A DNA stretch of 64,000 bases from Agrobacterium fabrum str. C58 (GTDB taxonomy: Bacteria; Pseudomonadota; Alphaproteobacteria; Rhizobiales; Rhizobiaceae), in contig NC_003063.2 of NCBI RefSeq assembly GCF_000092025.1, positions 62,001-126,000 of the forward strand, written 5' to 3'. The notes under the pieces were generated by a model. It was not told the DNA's origin and did no database searches. It was given only the letters and a program-made list of their open reading frames with translations. This document shows positions 17,579 through 25,691 of this stretch, piece after piece; position 1 is the stretch's first letter; every line of letters begins with the position of its first letter. Position numbers and translations under genes: made by a program.

Positions 17579-17783
17579 CTGCTGATCATCAATGCGTTTA
17601 GGTGGAATAGGAGACGGACGCCCGGTTGAACTGTCGCAACATTCTGGCACAGGCCGAGTGCGGGTCTCAAGCCCACATATCAAAGCAACCGAGCAGCCAT
17701 GGCTCACGGTGACCTTTCGTCATTCCACAAGCCGCGAAGTGCCCCGAACATTGTGCTGTGCGGGGCCACCTGATGACCTTAAA

Positions 17784-18557
17784 TCAAATCCGCGCACCAC
17801 CCGTCGCGTCAATCATCTGCCCGGTCGTCCAGCGGGCATCATCGGAGGCGAGGAACGTAATGACGTCAGCGATGTCCTCGGCGCGGCCGATCCGTGAGAA
17901 GACCGACAGGGCTTCGGCACCGGCACGCGCTTCAGGCGCTGCCAGCCATCCGGCGTTCATGTCGGTTTCAGTCACGCCCGGAAGCACCGAATTAACAGTA
18001 ATTCCGCGCCGGCCGAATTCCGGTGCAAGCGCCAGCGTCAATGTTTCAAGCGCCCCCTTGGAAGCGGCATAAGCCGGATGGGTCGGTGCCGCGATGCGGG
18101 TGAAACCGGTCGAGATATTGATGATACGGCCATTGTCGCGGAGATGATCGGCGACAGCCTGGATGAGGAAGAAGGGCGCTTTGAAGTTGATCGTCATCAA
18201 CTCGTCGAACGCGGCCTCGGTCATGTCTTTCAACGGTGTCGCCGGCGCGATGCCCGCATTATTGACGAGAATGTCGAGCGATGGCGTGCCGGTGAAAGCG
18301 ATGGACGCTTGCTTGAACTGATCCCACAGGTTGTCTGTTGCCGCTTTCCCATCGCGTAGATCGGCCTTGAGGGCGATCGCCTTCGAGCCGAGGGCTTCGA
18401 TCTCGCGGATCGTCGCCTGCGCGGCATCGGGGTTTGCGCCATAATGGACGCCGATAAGACCTGCGCCCTCCTTGGCAAATGCCAGGGCGGCGGCACGGCC
18501 GATGCCCCTTGAACTTCCCGTTATGAGGGCGACTTTGTTCGACAGTTTCTGAGACAT
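17784..18557 (-). CDS. SDR-family oxidoreductase
   Basis: A 257-residue classical short-chain dehydrogenase. The NAD(P)-binding motif is TGSSRGIGRAAALAF, NNAG follows at ILVNNAGIAP, and the catalytic Ser-Tyr-Lys set is INISTGF with YAASKGAL. The C-terminal TGQMIDATGGARI is typical. GGAGAGA precedes the ATG. It diverges from the TetR gene at 18645, with near-identical direct repeats between them, so the TetR protein probably controls it. The substrate is unknown. Confidence 0.92.
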   Translation of the reverse strand: MSQKLSNKVALITGSSRGIGRAAALAFAKEGAGLIGVHYGANPDAAQATIREIEALGSKAIALKADLRDGKAATDNLWDQFKQASIAFTGTPSLDILVNNAGIAPATPLKDMTEAAFDELMTINFKAPFFLIQAVADHLRDNGRIINISTGFTRIAAPTHPAYAASKGALETLTLALAPEFGRRGITVNSVLPGVTETDMNAGWLAAPEARAGAEALSVFSRIGRAEDIADVITFLASDDARWTTGQMIDATGGARI

Positions 18558-18581
18558 GGATCTCTCCGTTGCGATTTAACT

Positions 18582-18644
18582 AGCGATCGATATAATAAAA
18601 GCCGAACATGATCTGTCAACATTTTTATAGTGATCGATATAATA
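18582..18644. promoter_or_regulatory. Direct-repeat operator pair between SDR and TetR genes
   Basis: AGCGATCGATATAATA (18582-18597) and AGTGATCGATATAATA (18629-18644) match at 15 of 16 bases and are 47 bases apart, each with an ATCGAT palindromic core. One sits just upstream of the SDR gene and the other ends directly at the TetR ATG. They are likely binding sites for the TetR protein over both divergent promoters. Confidence 0.65.
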
Positions 18645-19289
18645 ATGACTGAAACGACGCGAAAACGCGGCAGGCCGCGCCTGCTCGATCGGAATACCGG
18701 GCTCGACATCGCGGCCCGGCTGTTCTGGGAGCGGGGATATGAGGGAACCTCGATAGCGGATCTCACCCATGCGATGGGGATCACGCCGCCATCTCTTTAT
18801 GCGACCTTCGGTTCGAAGGAAGAACTGTTCCGGCTGGCGCTCGATCATCATATCGCGCAACAAAGCGAGCGCCGTGCCGGACTATTGCAGGCGAAAATAC
18901 CGGCCCACGAGGCGCTTGCCGCGTACCTTTACGATATTGCAGAAGGCGACACCCAGCCGGACAAGCCGCGCGGATGCATCGTTTCGACCGCCGTTCTCCA
19001 GCATTCGGAAGAAAACGCCTCCGTCGCCCGTGCCACGGCAGCATTGCGCGAGGGGGCGATACAGATTCTCAAGGCGCGGTTCGATCGCGCCATCCATGAC
19101 GGTGAGCTACCGGAACAAACCGATACGGACACCCTTGCGCGCTTTTATGGCGCAATTATTCAGGGCATGTCTGCCCAGGCTTGCGACGGTGCATGTACGG
19201 AGACATTAAAGGCCGTCGTCGACGTGGCGCTGATGGCGTGGCCGGGAAAGCAAGGCGCTAGCGGCCGATGGAGCGGCCTCAACAAGTGA
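18645..19289 (+). CDS. TetR/AcrR-family regulator
   Basis: A 214-residue repressor-type protein. The DNA-binding part is RKRGRPRLLDRNTGLDIA followed by WERGYEGTSIADLTHAMGITPPSLYATFGSKEELF, the normal TetR helix-turn-helix. The C-terminal ligand domain resembles the AefR/YjdC-like group (QPDKPRGCIVSTAVLQHSEE). I choose the ATG at 18645 over a GTG at 18630 because the GTG lies within the operator repeat. It is divergent from the SDR gene. Its stop codon lies in the loop of its own terminator hairpin. Confidence 0.9.
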   Translation: MTETTRKRGRPRLLDRNTGLDIAARLFWERGYEGTSIADLTHAMGITPPSLYATFGSKEELFRLALDHHIAQQSERRAGLLQAKIPAHEALAAYLYDIAEGDTQPDKPRGCIVSTAVLQHSEENASVARATAALREGAIQILKARFDRAIHDGELPEQTDTDTLARFYGAIIQGMSAQACDGACTETLKAVVDVALMAWPGKQGASGRWSGLNK

Positions 19290-19308
19290 TCCTTGTTGAG
19301 GCCTCGTT
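19275..19308 (+). terminator. Rho-independent terminator after tetR
   Basis: GGCCTCAACAAG (19275-19286) pairs perfectly with CTTGTTGAGGCC (19292-19303) around a five-base loop holding the TGA stop, and is followed by TCGTTT. The hairpin may serve both converging genes (TetR and the NCS2 permease). Confidence 0.75.
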
Positions 19309-19387
19309 TCACATGGCTGCTAGTGATCCCCAATAGTCCTGATTACGCGCCCATGCTTTCCATACCTATCGCCTGGGCTGCTCAGCG

Positions 19388-20710
19388 TCACCTGCCCTGC
19401 GCCGGTCTGCCGAGACCCAAAAGGTGGTAAAACGCAATCGCGCCGATTGTCGCCGTGCCGATGCCATCCAGCGTGAAACCGGCGACATTGAGCTTGAAAT
19501 TGCCGGCGCCCAGAACCAGCGCGATGCCCACGGTGATGAGGTTGCGCGGTTCGGAGAAATCGACCTTGTTTTCCACCCAGATGCGCCCTGCGGTCGCCGC
19601 GATCAGGCCGAAGACCACAACCGACAGGCCGCCGATGACGGGTCCCGGTATCGTCTGGATGAGGGCGCCAAATTTCGGTGAGAAGCCGAGGATGATGGCA
19701 ACCAGTGCTGCGACGATGAAGACGAGCGTCGAGAAGATACGGGTGATCGCCATCACGCCCATGTTTTCGGCATAGGTCGTCATGCCGGTGCCGCCGAAGG
19801 CGCCGGAAAAGATCGTCGCGATGCCGTCACCAATAAAGGCACGGCCGAGATAGGGGTCGAGATTACGGCCGGTCATCGCGCCGATCGCCTTGATATGCCC
19901 GAGATTTTCCGCCACCAGAATGACGACGACCGGGGCGATCAGGGCAATCGCCGGTGCGGAAAACACCGGCGTGGTGAAGGCCGGCAATCCGAACCAGGCT
20001 GCGGCCGCAACACCTGCAAAATCAACGGGCTTGCCGAGACCGAAACCGTTTGCGAGCACGAGATAGGCGAGATAGGCAATCGCGCCGCCGAGAAGAATGG
20101 GCAGCCGGCGCGTCATGCCGGGCGCATAGACCGCGATCGCACCGACCGACGTCACCGTCAAAATCGCAATCCAGCGCGACAACTGGTCGCCATCGGGATT
20201 ACCCGGCCCTGTGCCGGAGGCGCTTGCGATCGCGATTGGTGCCAGCACGAGACCGATTGCGGCGACGATCGCGCCGGTTAGAACCGGCGGCATCAGCTTT
20301 TCGATCCAGTTATGGCCGACAATCATGACGATGACGCCAATCAGCGCATAAAGCACGCCGGCCGCGATGATGCCGCCGAGTGCCAGCGCGATATCAGGGC
20401 TGGCCGCACCCGCAGCCGCCCCCGTTGCCACCAGCACGGGACCGATAAAAGCGAAGGACGAGCCGAGATAACTCGGCACACGCCCACCGACGGCGATGAA
20501 GAAGATCAGCGTCGAGATGCCTGAAAACAGGATGGAGACGTTGGGATCGAAACCCATGATCAGCGGCGCCAGCACTGTAGAACCGAACATGGCCACGACA
20601 TGCTGCAGGCCAAGCACGGCGGTCTGCCCGGCGGGCAGCCGCTCATCCGGCATGATGCGCCCTTCGGTTTTCAGCCGCCAGCGAGGAAAATAACCACCGG
20701 TATCGCTCAT
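19388..20710 (-). CDS. NCS2-family nucleobase permease (uracil/xanthine type)
   Basis: A 440-residue inner-membrane proton symporter with 12-14 hydrophobic helices. LGLQHVVAMFGSTVLAPL near the start and the QTIPGPVIGGLSVVVFGLIAATAGRIWVENKVDF region near the end are typical of the UraA/RutG branch, which favours uracil. I start it at ATG 20710 (MSDTGGYFPRW), with GGGGGA upstream, and not at the longer frame. No pyrimidine-degradation gene is next to it, so the substrate is assigned from family alone. Confidence 0.88.
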   Translation of the reverse strand: MSDTGGYFPRWRLKTEGRIMPDERLPAGQTAVLGLQHVVAMFGSTVLAPLIMGFDPNVSILFSGISTLIFFIAVGGRVPSYLGSSFAFIGPVLVATGAAAGAASPDIALALGGIIAAGVLYALIGVIVMIVGHNWIEKLMPPVLTGAIVAAIGLVLAPIAIASASGTGPGNPDGDQLSRWIAILTVTSVGAIAVYAPGMTRRLPILLGGAIAYLAYLVLANGFGLGKPVDFAGVAAAAWFGLPAFTTPVFSAPAIALIAPVVVILVAENLGHIKAIGAMTGRNLDPYLGRAFIGDGIATIFSGAFGGTGMTTYAENMGVMAITRIFSTLVFIVAALVAIILGFSPKFGALIQTIPGPVIGGLSVVVFGLIAATAGRIWVENKVDFSEPRNLITVGIALVLGAGNFKLNVAGFTLDGIGTATIGAIAFYHLLGLGRPAQGR

Positions 20711-20909
20711 CGTCGTCCCCCCAGGAAATGCCCGGCATGCATCTTCCGGGCTTTCCCATCCCGGTTCATCGCCGTGCAAAAAAATCTGCTCTTTGTGATT
20801 TGCGCCCGTCGCCCGAGACCGAATCGGTTGCCGGCGCATCTTTTCCCGGTTAGCGCGATTGCCCGCCGCTGTCATCGGGATTGGATTATTTCCCACCGTT
20901 ACGCGTTTT

Positions 20910-20936
20910 GGCGCAGGAGCAATCAGCTCCCGCGCC
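20910..20936. other. Hairpin downstream of ampC
   Basis: GGCGCAGGAGC (20910-20920) and GCTCCCGCGCC (20926-20936) pair with one mismatch around a five-base loop. It lies 30 bases past the ampC stop codon and upstream of the permease gene. No T-tract follows in either direction, so its role as a terminator is doubtful. Confidence 0.4.
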
Positions 20937-20965
20937 GGGATAAAAACATCAAACGGCGGACAGGG

Positions 20966-22123
20966 TTATTGCGCCTTTTCGAGCGCCGTCAAAATCTCAT
21001 AGGCCGCAGAGACGCGTTCCTCATTGGGATAGTTTTTATTGGCCAGAATGACGATGCCCAATTTCTCCTTCGGTATGAACGCCACATAAGCGCCGAAACC
21101 ATTGGTGGAGCCGGTCTTGTTGATGAAAACGTCTTCGCGCGGTTTCATCGGCGGCGATATTTCGGAGACCGGCACGGTCTTCAGAAGCGCACCGCCGTTC
21201 AACTCCCTCAGTGTCTTCAGGGGAGCCGGGTGTGTATATTGCTCCCAGACCATGTCCTGCGTCATGGCGCCGACGCTGAAATATCCCGCATGGGTGTTGG
21301 TGATCGCCTGCTGGATTTTTCCGTCCAGTTGTTCGAGACCCATATTGGCATTGACGAAGCGGATCATGTCCTCCGCCGTCGATTTGACGCCATAGGCCTC
21401 CGAGGAAAGGACGCCCGGTGTTACGCGAGCCGGTTCACCTGTTCTTTTATAACCCTGCGCATAATCATCCATCTTCGCCTTCGGCACCACGGTGAAGGTG
21501 TTCTTCAGCCCAAGCGCCGGGAAAAGCGTGTCCTGCATGGCACCGTCGAAACCCTGGCCCATCGCCTTTGCAGTGATATAGCCGAGCATGCCGATGCTGG
21601 GATTGGCATAACTTCTGTGGGTGCCGGCCTTGTATGTAGGCTTCCAGGCCTTGAGATAGGCCATCAGCTGCTGTTCCGTCTTGACGTCGTCAGGCACCTG
21701 AATGGGAAAGCCGCCAGCGGTGTGGGTGCCGAGATGCATCAGCGCGACATCGCCGAAGGGTTTTCCCTTCATGGACGGAAGATACTCGCTGACCTTGCCC
21801 GACAGTGACAGCTGGCCATTCAGTTCCGCATAGGTGCTGAGGGTGACCGTGAAGGTCTTGGAGATGGAGCCGAGTTCGAACAGCGTCTGCGGGGTGACGG
21901 GCTTTTCCGTGCTCTTGGACAGAACGCCATAGGTGAAGATGTGGTTTTCGCCGTTGATGCTGATACCGACGGCCAGACCCGGAATGCCGTTTTTCTCCAT
22001 GACGGGCTTGATTGCAGCATCCGTTATCGCCTTCAGCCTCGCATCATCAGCGGCAGAAGCCTGCGTGACCAGGCCCGTCGAGACCAAAGCGGCCAGTGCG
22101 ATATGTCTGCGATTAAATTTCAT
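20966..22123 (-). CDS. ampC: Class C beta-lactamase
   Basis: A 385-residue periplasmic serine beta-lactamase. The signal peptide ends VTQASA-ADD. The catalytic Ser86 and Lys89 are in GSISK (SxxK). The second motif is YAN in HRSYANPSIG, and the third is KTG in FINKTGSTNGF. Length and motifs match AmpC cephalosporinases and not class-A enzymes or plain DD-peptidases. It is transcribed divergently from an AmpR-type regulator at 22258, the standard inducible arrangement, so it is probably induced by cell-wall muropeptides. Confidence 0.95.
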   Translation of the reverse strand: MKFNRRHIALAALVSTGLVTQASAADDARLKAITDAAIKPVMEKNGIPGLAVGISINGENHIFTYGVLSKSTEKPVTPQTLFELGSISKTFTVTLSTYAELNGQLSLSGKVSEYLPSMKGKPFGDVALMHLGTHTAGGFPIQVPDDVKTEQQLMAYLKAWKPTYKAGTHRSYANPSIGMLGYITAKAMGQGFDGAMQDTLFPALGLKNTFTVVPKAKMDDYAQGYKRTGEPARVTPGVLSSEAYGVKSTAEDMIRFVNANMGLEQLDGKIQQAITNTHAGYFSVGAMTQDMVWEQYTHPAPLKTLRELNGGALLKTVPVSEISPPMKPREDVFINKTGSTNGFGAYVAFIPKEKLGIVILANKNYPNEERVSAAYEILTALEKAQ

Positions 22124-22257
22124 CTTTCGTGTTCTCCAAAACCTAAGGTGGATTGTCGGCTTCTCCGCCATCCCCAGCGAAAAGACGTTTAGCCGCCCTA
22201 CATTGCACGAACAAACCATGATATCTCGGAGGAGACACAAGAAAATCTAGGTCTTGA
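22124..22257. promoter_or_regulatory. ampC-ampR divergent promoter region
   Basis: These 134 bases separate two divergent start codons and must hold both promoters and the AmpR site. GACGTTTAGCCGCC, near 22184, resembles the TTTAGCxGC half of enterobacterial AmpR sites as I remember them. I cannot place the -10 and -35 boxes with confidence. Confidence 0.45.
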
Positions 22258-23136
22258 ATGGTTCGGCAATTTCTTCCCTTAAACGGTCTGCGGGCCTTCG
22301 AGGCATCCGCTCGGCATCTGAGCTTCACCCGCGCTGCCATTGAACTGTGCGTGACGCAGGCAGCTGTGAGCCAGCAGGTGAAAGGGCTGGAAAAGCGGCT
22401 GGGTGTCGCCCTTTTCCAGCGGCTTCCGCGCGGCTTGAAGATCACCGCCGAAGGTGAGGCCCTGTTGCCGACGGTGACCAGTTCCTTCGACCAGATGGCG
22501 ACGACGCTCGACCGGATCGAGGCCGGACAGGTGCGCGAATTGCTGTTTCTCGGGGTCGTGGGCACCTTCGCCGTCGGCTGGCTGCTGCCGCGGCTCGCGG
22601 CATTTCAAAAGCGGCATCCGTTTATCGATGTCAGGGTTTCCACCAACAACAACCGGGTGGACATGGCCGCGGAGGGGCTGGATTTCGCCATTCGTTTCGG
22701 CCAGGGCTCCTGGCATGGCACGGATGCCTTCCGTCTGTTCGAGGCGCCGCTTTCGCCGCTCTGCACGCCGAAACTGGCGGAAATGCTGAAAGAGCCCGCC
22801 GACCTGATGGATGCAACATTGCTGCGCAGCTACCGCGCCGATGAGTGGAGCACATGGTTTGCCGCGGCGGGCGTTTCACCGGCGGCGCAGGTGAATGCCG
22901 GCATCGTCTTCGACACGTCGCTCGGCATGATGGAAGCGGCGCTTCAGGGGCTGGGCGTGGCGCTCGCGCCGCCATCGATGTTTTCGCGGCATCTGACGTC
23001 GGGCGCGGTCATGCAGCCCTTTCCCGTCACCATCTCGCTTGGAAGCTACTGGCTGACCCGCCTGCAATCGAAACCGCAGACATCAGCCATGCAGGCCTTT
23101 TCCGACTGGCTGCTCGAGACCATCGGAACGGCGTGA
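22258..23136 (+). CDS. ampR: LysR-family regulator of ampC
   Basis: A 292-residue LysR-type protein. Its N-terminus is very close to known AmpR proteins: LPLNGLRAFEASARHLSFTRAA, then VTQAAVSQQVKGLEKRLG. The effector domain keeps GTFAVGWLLPRL and FDTSLGMMEAALQGLGVALAP. AmpR represses or activates ampC according to which muropeptide it binds. It diverges from ampC across 134 bases. The ATG at 22258 lacks a close Shine-Dalgarno; GGAGGAGA is about 22 bases upstream. Confidence 0.93.
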   Translation: MVRQFLPLNGLRAFEASARHLSFTRAAIELCVTQAAVSQQVKGLEKRLGVALFQRLPRGLKITAEGEALLPTVTSSFDQMATTLDRIEAGQVRELLFLGVVGTFAVGWLLPRLAAFQKRHPFIDVRVSTNNNRVDMAAEGLDFAIRFGQGSWHGTDAFRLFEAPLSPLCTPKLAEMLKEPADLMDATLLRSYRADEWSTWFAAAGVSPAAQVNAGIVFDTSLGMMEAALQGLGVALAPPSMFSRHLTSGAVMQPFPVTISLGSYWLTRLQSKPQTSAMQAFSDWLLETIGTA

Positions 23137-23145
23137 CCGGCCCTA

Positions 23146-24375
23146 TCACATCAAGGCAAGCAGAACGCCGCCGACCGCGCAGAGCAGAACCACGGCCCAT
23201 GGTGGCGTTTTCCACACCGCCAGCAGGATGAAGCCGGTGAACGCAAGGGTAAAATCCTTCGGCGTGAAGATCGCGCTCGTCCACACCGGGTCATAAAGGG
23301 CGGCGCCGAGAATGCCGACGACGGCGGCGTGTGCCCCGCGCATGGCGGCCTGCACCGTCAGGTGTTTGCGGAAACCTTCCCAGAAGGGAAGCGCGCCGAC
23401 GAGCAGCAGCATGCCCGGCAAGAAGATCGCGACAAGAGCGATCGCCGCACCCACAATGCCGTTAGGCTGCGGGCCCACCACCGCGCCGAGATAGGCGGCG
23501 AAGGTGAAGAGCGGGCCGGGCACCGCCTGTGTTGCGCCATAACCGGCAATAAAAGCGTCTTTTGTGACCCAGCCGGTCGCGACGACTTCTGATTGCAGCA
23601 GCGGCAACACCACATGGCCGCCGCCAAAGACCAGCGCGCCGGCGCGATAAAAAGCATCAAACAGGGAGATGCCCTGCGACGATGCCCCTGCTGCAAGCAG
23701 CGGCAAAAGGCCGAGAAGCAGGGCGAAGGTGGCGAGCGCACCATATCCGACGCTTTTCGACACCCGGAAGCTGAGGTGGGTGGCCTGTCCCGCGGCACCG
23801 GAGCGACAGAAGACAAGCCCGGCGAATGCGCCGAGGCCAAGCGCCAGAACCTGCCCGAATGCACCCGCGACGAACACCACGCAGACGATGCCGGCAAGCG
23901 CAATGCTGGCACGCTGACGATCCGGCGCGAGGCTTTTCGCCATGCCCCACACGGCCTGCGCCACCACGGCGACAGCGACGATCTTCAAACCGTGCAACAG
24001 ACCGGTGCCGACCGGCCCTTCGATCGAGGCGGCGACCATGGCGAAAAGAATGAGGAGAATGGCCGATGGCAAAGTGAATGCCGCCCAGGCCGCCAGCGCA
24101 CCGAACGGCCCTGCCCTGAGCAGCCCCAACGCAAACCCCACCTGGCTGGAGGCCGGGCCCGGCAGAAACTGGCAGAGCGCCACGAGATCGGCATAACCAG
24201 CCTCGTCGATCCATTTGCGCCGCACGACAAGCTCGTCGCGGAAATAACCGAGATGGGCGATGGGGCCGCCGAAGGAGGTGACGCCAAGCTTCAGAAAGGC
24301 TGCGAAAACCTCCCCCGGTGTGCCCTGCGGCGCTCTATTACCTTCACGTTCCTGCGATGCCACATCTCTCTCCAC
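23146..24375 (-). CDS. chrA: Chromate transporter, long-chain CHR family
   Basis: A 409-residue membrane protein made of two homologous halves of about six helices, the long-chain CHR layout. The N-half motif FGGPIAHLGYFRDELV plus LPGPASSQVGFALG, and the C-half FGGGHVVLPLLQSEV plus AVPGPLFTFAAYLG, are diagnostic. ChrA exports chromate across the inner membrane. The start is probably a GTG (24375), with another GTG at 24363 possible. No ChrB-type regulator is adjacent. It lies downstream of the DUF1501 gene on the same strand after about 90 bases and could be co-transcribed with the ECF operon. Confidence 0.93.
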   Translation of the reverse strand: MERDVASQEREGNRAPQGTPGEVFAAFLKLGVTSFGGPIAHLGYFRDELVVRRKWIDEAGYADLVALCQFLPGPASSQVGFALGLLRAGPFGALAAWAAFTLPSAILLILFAMVAASIEGPVGTGLLHGLKIVAVAVVAQAVWGMAKSLAPDRQRASIALAGIVCVVFVAGAFGQVLALGLGAFAGLVFCRSGAAGQATHLSFRVSKSVGYGALATFALLLGLLPLLAAGASSQGISLFDAFYRAGALVFGGGHVVLPLLQSEVVATGWVTKDAFIAGYGATQAVPGPLFTFAAYLGAVVGPQPNGIVGAAIALVAIFLPGMLLLVGALPFWEGFRKHLTVQAAMRGAHAAVVGILGAALYDPVWTSAIFTPKDFTLAFTGFILLAVWKTPPWAVVLLCAVGGVLLALM

Positions 24376-24465
24376 ACAGTGCCGCGGCGACTCGTCGGCA
24401 CTGGGTGGATATCAGACACTATTGCAACAGGAACATGAAGGGCCCGTCCCCAAGACGACCAGGTC

Positions 24466-25689
24466 TCAGGCGATCAGGCCCTTCAGAGGGCGAATGAGAT
24501 CAGATCCGGGAAACACAAGCTTGTCCAGGGCTCCGGCGCTCGCGCCGAGATGATCGATGGCGAGCCCCTTGATGACGGCGCGTAGATCGGTGGTCGCGGC
24601 AAGGTCGCGGCCGTCACGTAGCTGCGCTTCCTTCAGGCCCGGCCAATCGGCGATGACACGGCCGCCGCGGATGCTGCCACCGGCCAGAAAGGCGGTGGTG
24701 GCGGTGCCGTGGTCGGTGCCATCAGTGCCGTTGATACGCGCGGTGCGGCCAAATTCCGTGGCCACGAGTATCACAGTATCCTTCCAGACCGGCCCCAGCT
24801 CCTGTTCGAAGGCCGCAAGGGCATTATCCAGACCGGACAAGAGCTTGGCTAGGCGATCGACCTCCTGCGCATGGGTATCCCAGCCCTCGAAAGCCAGCGC
24901 CGCCACGCGGGGGCCTTCCGGATGGGCAATCAGCCGTGCTGCGCCACGCGCCATCTGCTCCATTCCCTGCGGATCACCGGGGCCGCCGCGCGCCTTGATG
25001 TCGACACCCGATGCGATCCTGCCGGTCTCCACACCTTCGGCCAGTAGGGCGGCAAGCATCGGGTCCGTCTGGCCGTAGAGATCGGCAAGCCGGGGTGCGA
25101 GATCGCCATCGGCAGGCCGCAGCACGGATGGCGCCCATCCAAGGATGGGTGCCTTGCCGCGAATGACGAGCGGTGCGCTGGCCCCGATGGCAAGCCCGCT
25201 CACCCGGTCGCCGGCGGCAGGATTGATCGTTTCTCCCGCCGGCATCTGCTCCAGCAGCCGGTTGAGCCAGCCGCTTTCGACATGGCCTGGTGTCGCAAAA
25301 CCGGATTCAAGAACATCCTGCCCGTCAAAGTGGGATCGGTCGCGATAACCGGTGGCGCTGGCATGCACCACGGCCGCCTCACCCTTGCGGTAAAGCCGCT
25401 GGAAATTGCGTAGCGAAGGATGCAGCGCGAAATACCCATCCAGCGCCAGCGCCGGGTTTTCGCCTTCCGTTCGCAGCGTCAATTGCTGTCTTAGCGCTTC
25501 GTAATCGGGATCGCCGACCGGTGGCACGGCGGTCAGCCCGTCAAGCGCGCCACGCAGGATGATCGTCACGAAACGCGGATCACGCCCGGAGGCCGCATGG
25601 GCAAAACGTGGCATGAAGGCCCAGGCAAAAAGAGCGCCGGTTGCACCGAGAACGGCGCGGCGGGTGGGAGAGAAATCTTCGCACAGCAT
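24466..25689 (-). CDS. DUF1501 protein with Tat signal
   Basis: A 407-residue exported protein. The N-terminus has a twin-arginine signal (SPTRRAVLGATGALFAWAF, then RFAHA-A). The body matches DUF1501: FVTIILRGALDGL, YRDRSHFDGQDVLESG, GWDTHAQE and VATEFGRTARINGTDGTDHGTATTAFLAGG. The family is related to the alkaline-phosphatase/sulfatase fold and is almost always paired with DUF1800, as here (two-base gap). The molecular function is not established. It is the last gene of the ECF operon unless chrA is included. Confidence 0.9.
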   Translation of the reverse strand: MLCEDFSPTRRAVLGATGALFAWAFMPRFAHAASGRDPRFVTIILRGALDGLTAVPPVGDPDYEALRQQLTLRTEGENPALALDGYFALHPSLRNFQRLYRKGEAAVVHASATGYRDRSHFDGQDVLESGFATPGHVESGWLNRLLEQMPAGETINPAAGDRVSGLAIGASAPLVIRGKAPILGWAPSVLRPADGDLAPRLADLYGQTDPMLAALLAEGVETGRIASGVDIKARGGPGDPQGMEQMARGAARLIAHPEGPRVAALAFEGWDTHAQEVDRLAKLLSGLDNALAAFEQELGPVWKDTVILVATEFGRTARINGTDGTDHGTATTAFLAGGSIRGGRVIADWPGLKEAQLRDGRDLAATTDLRAVIKGLAIDHLGASAGALDKLVFPGSDLIRPLKGLIA

Positions 25690-25691
25690 GG

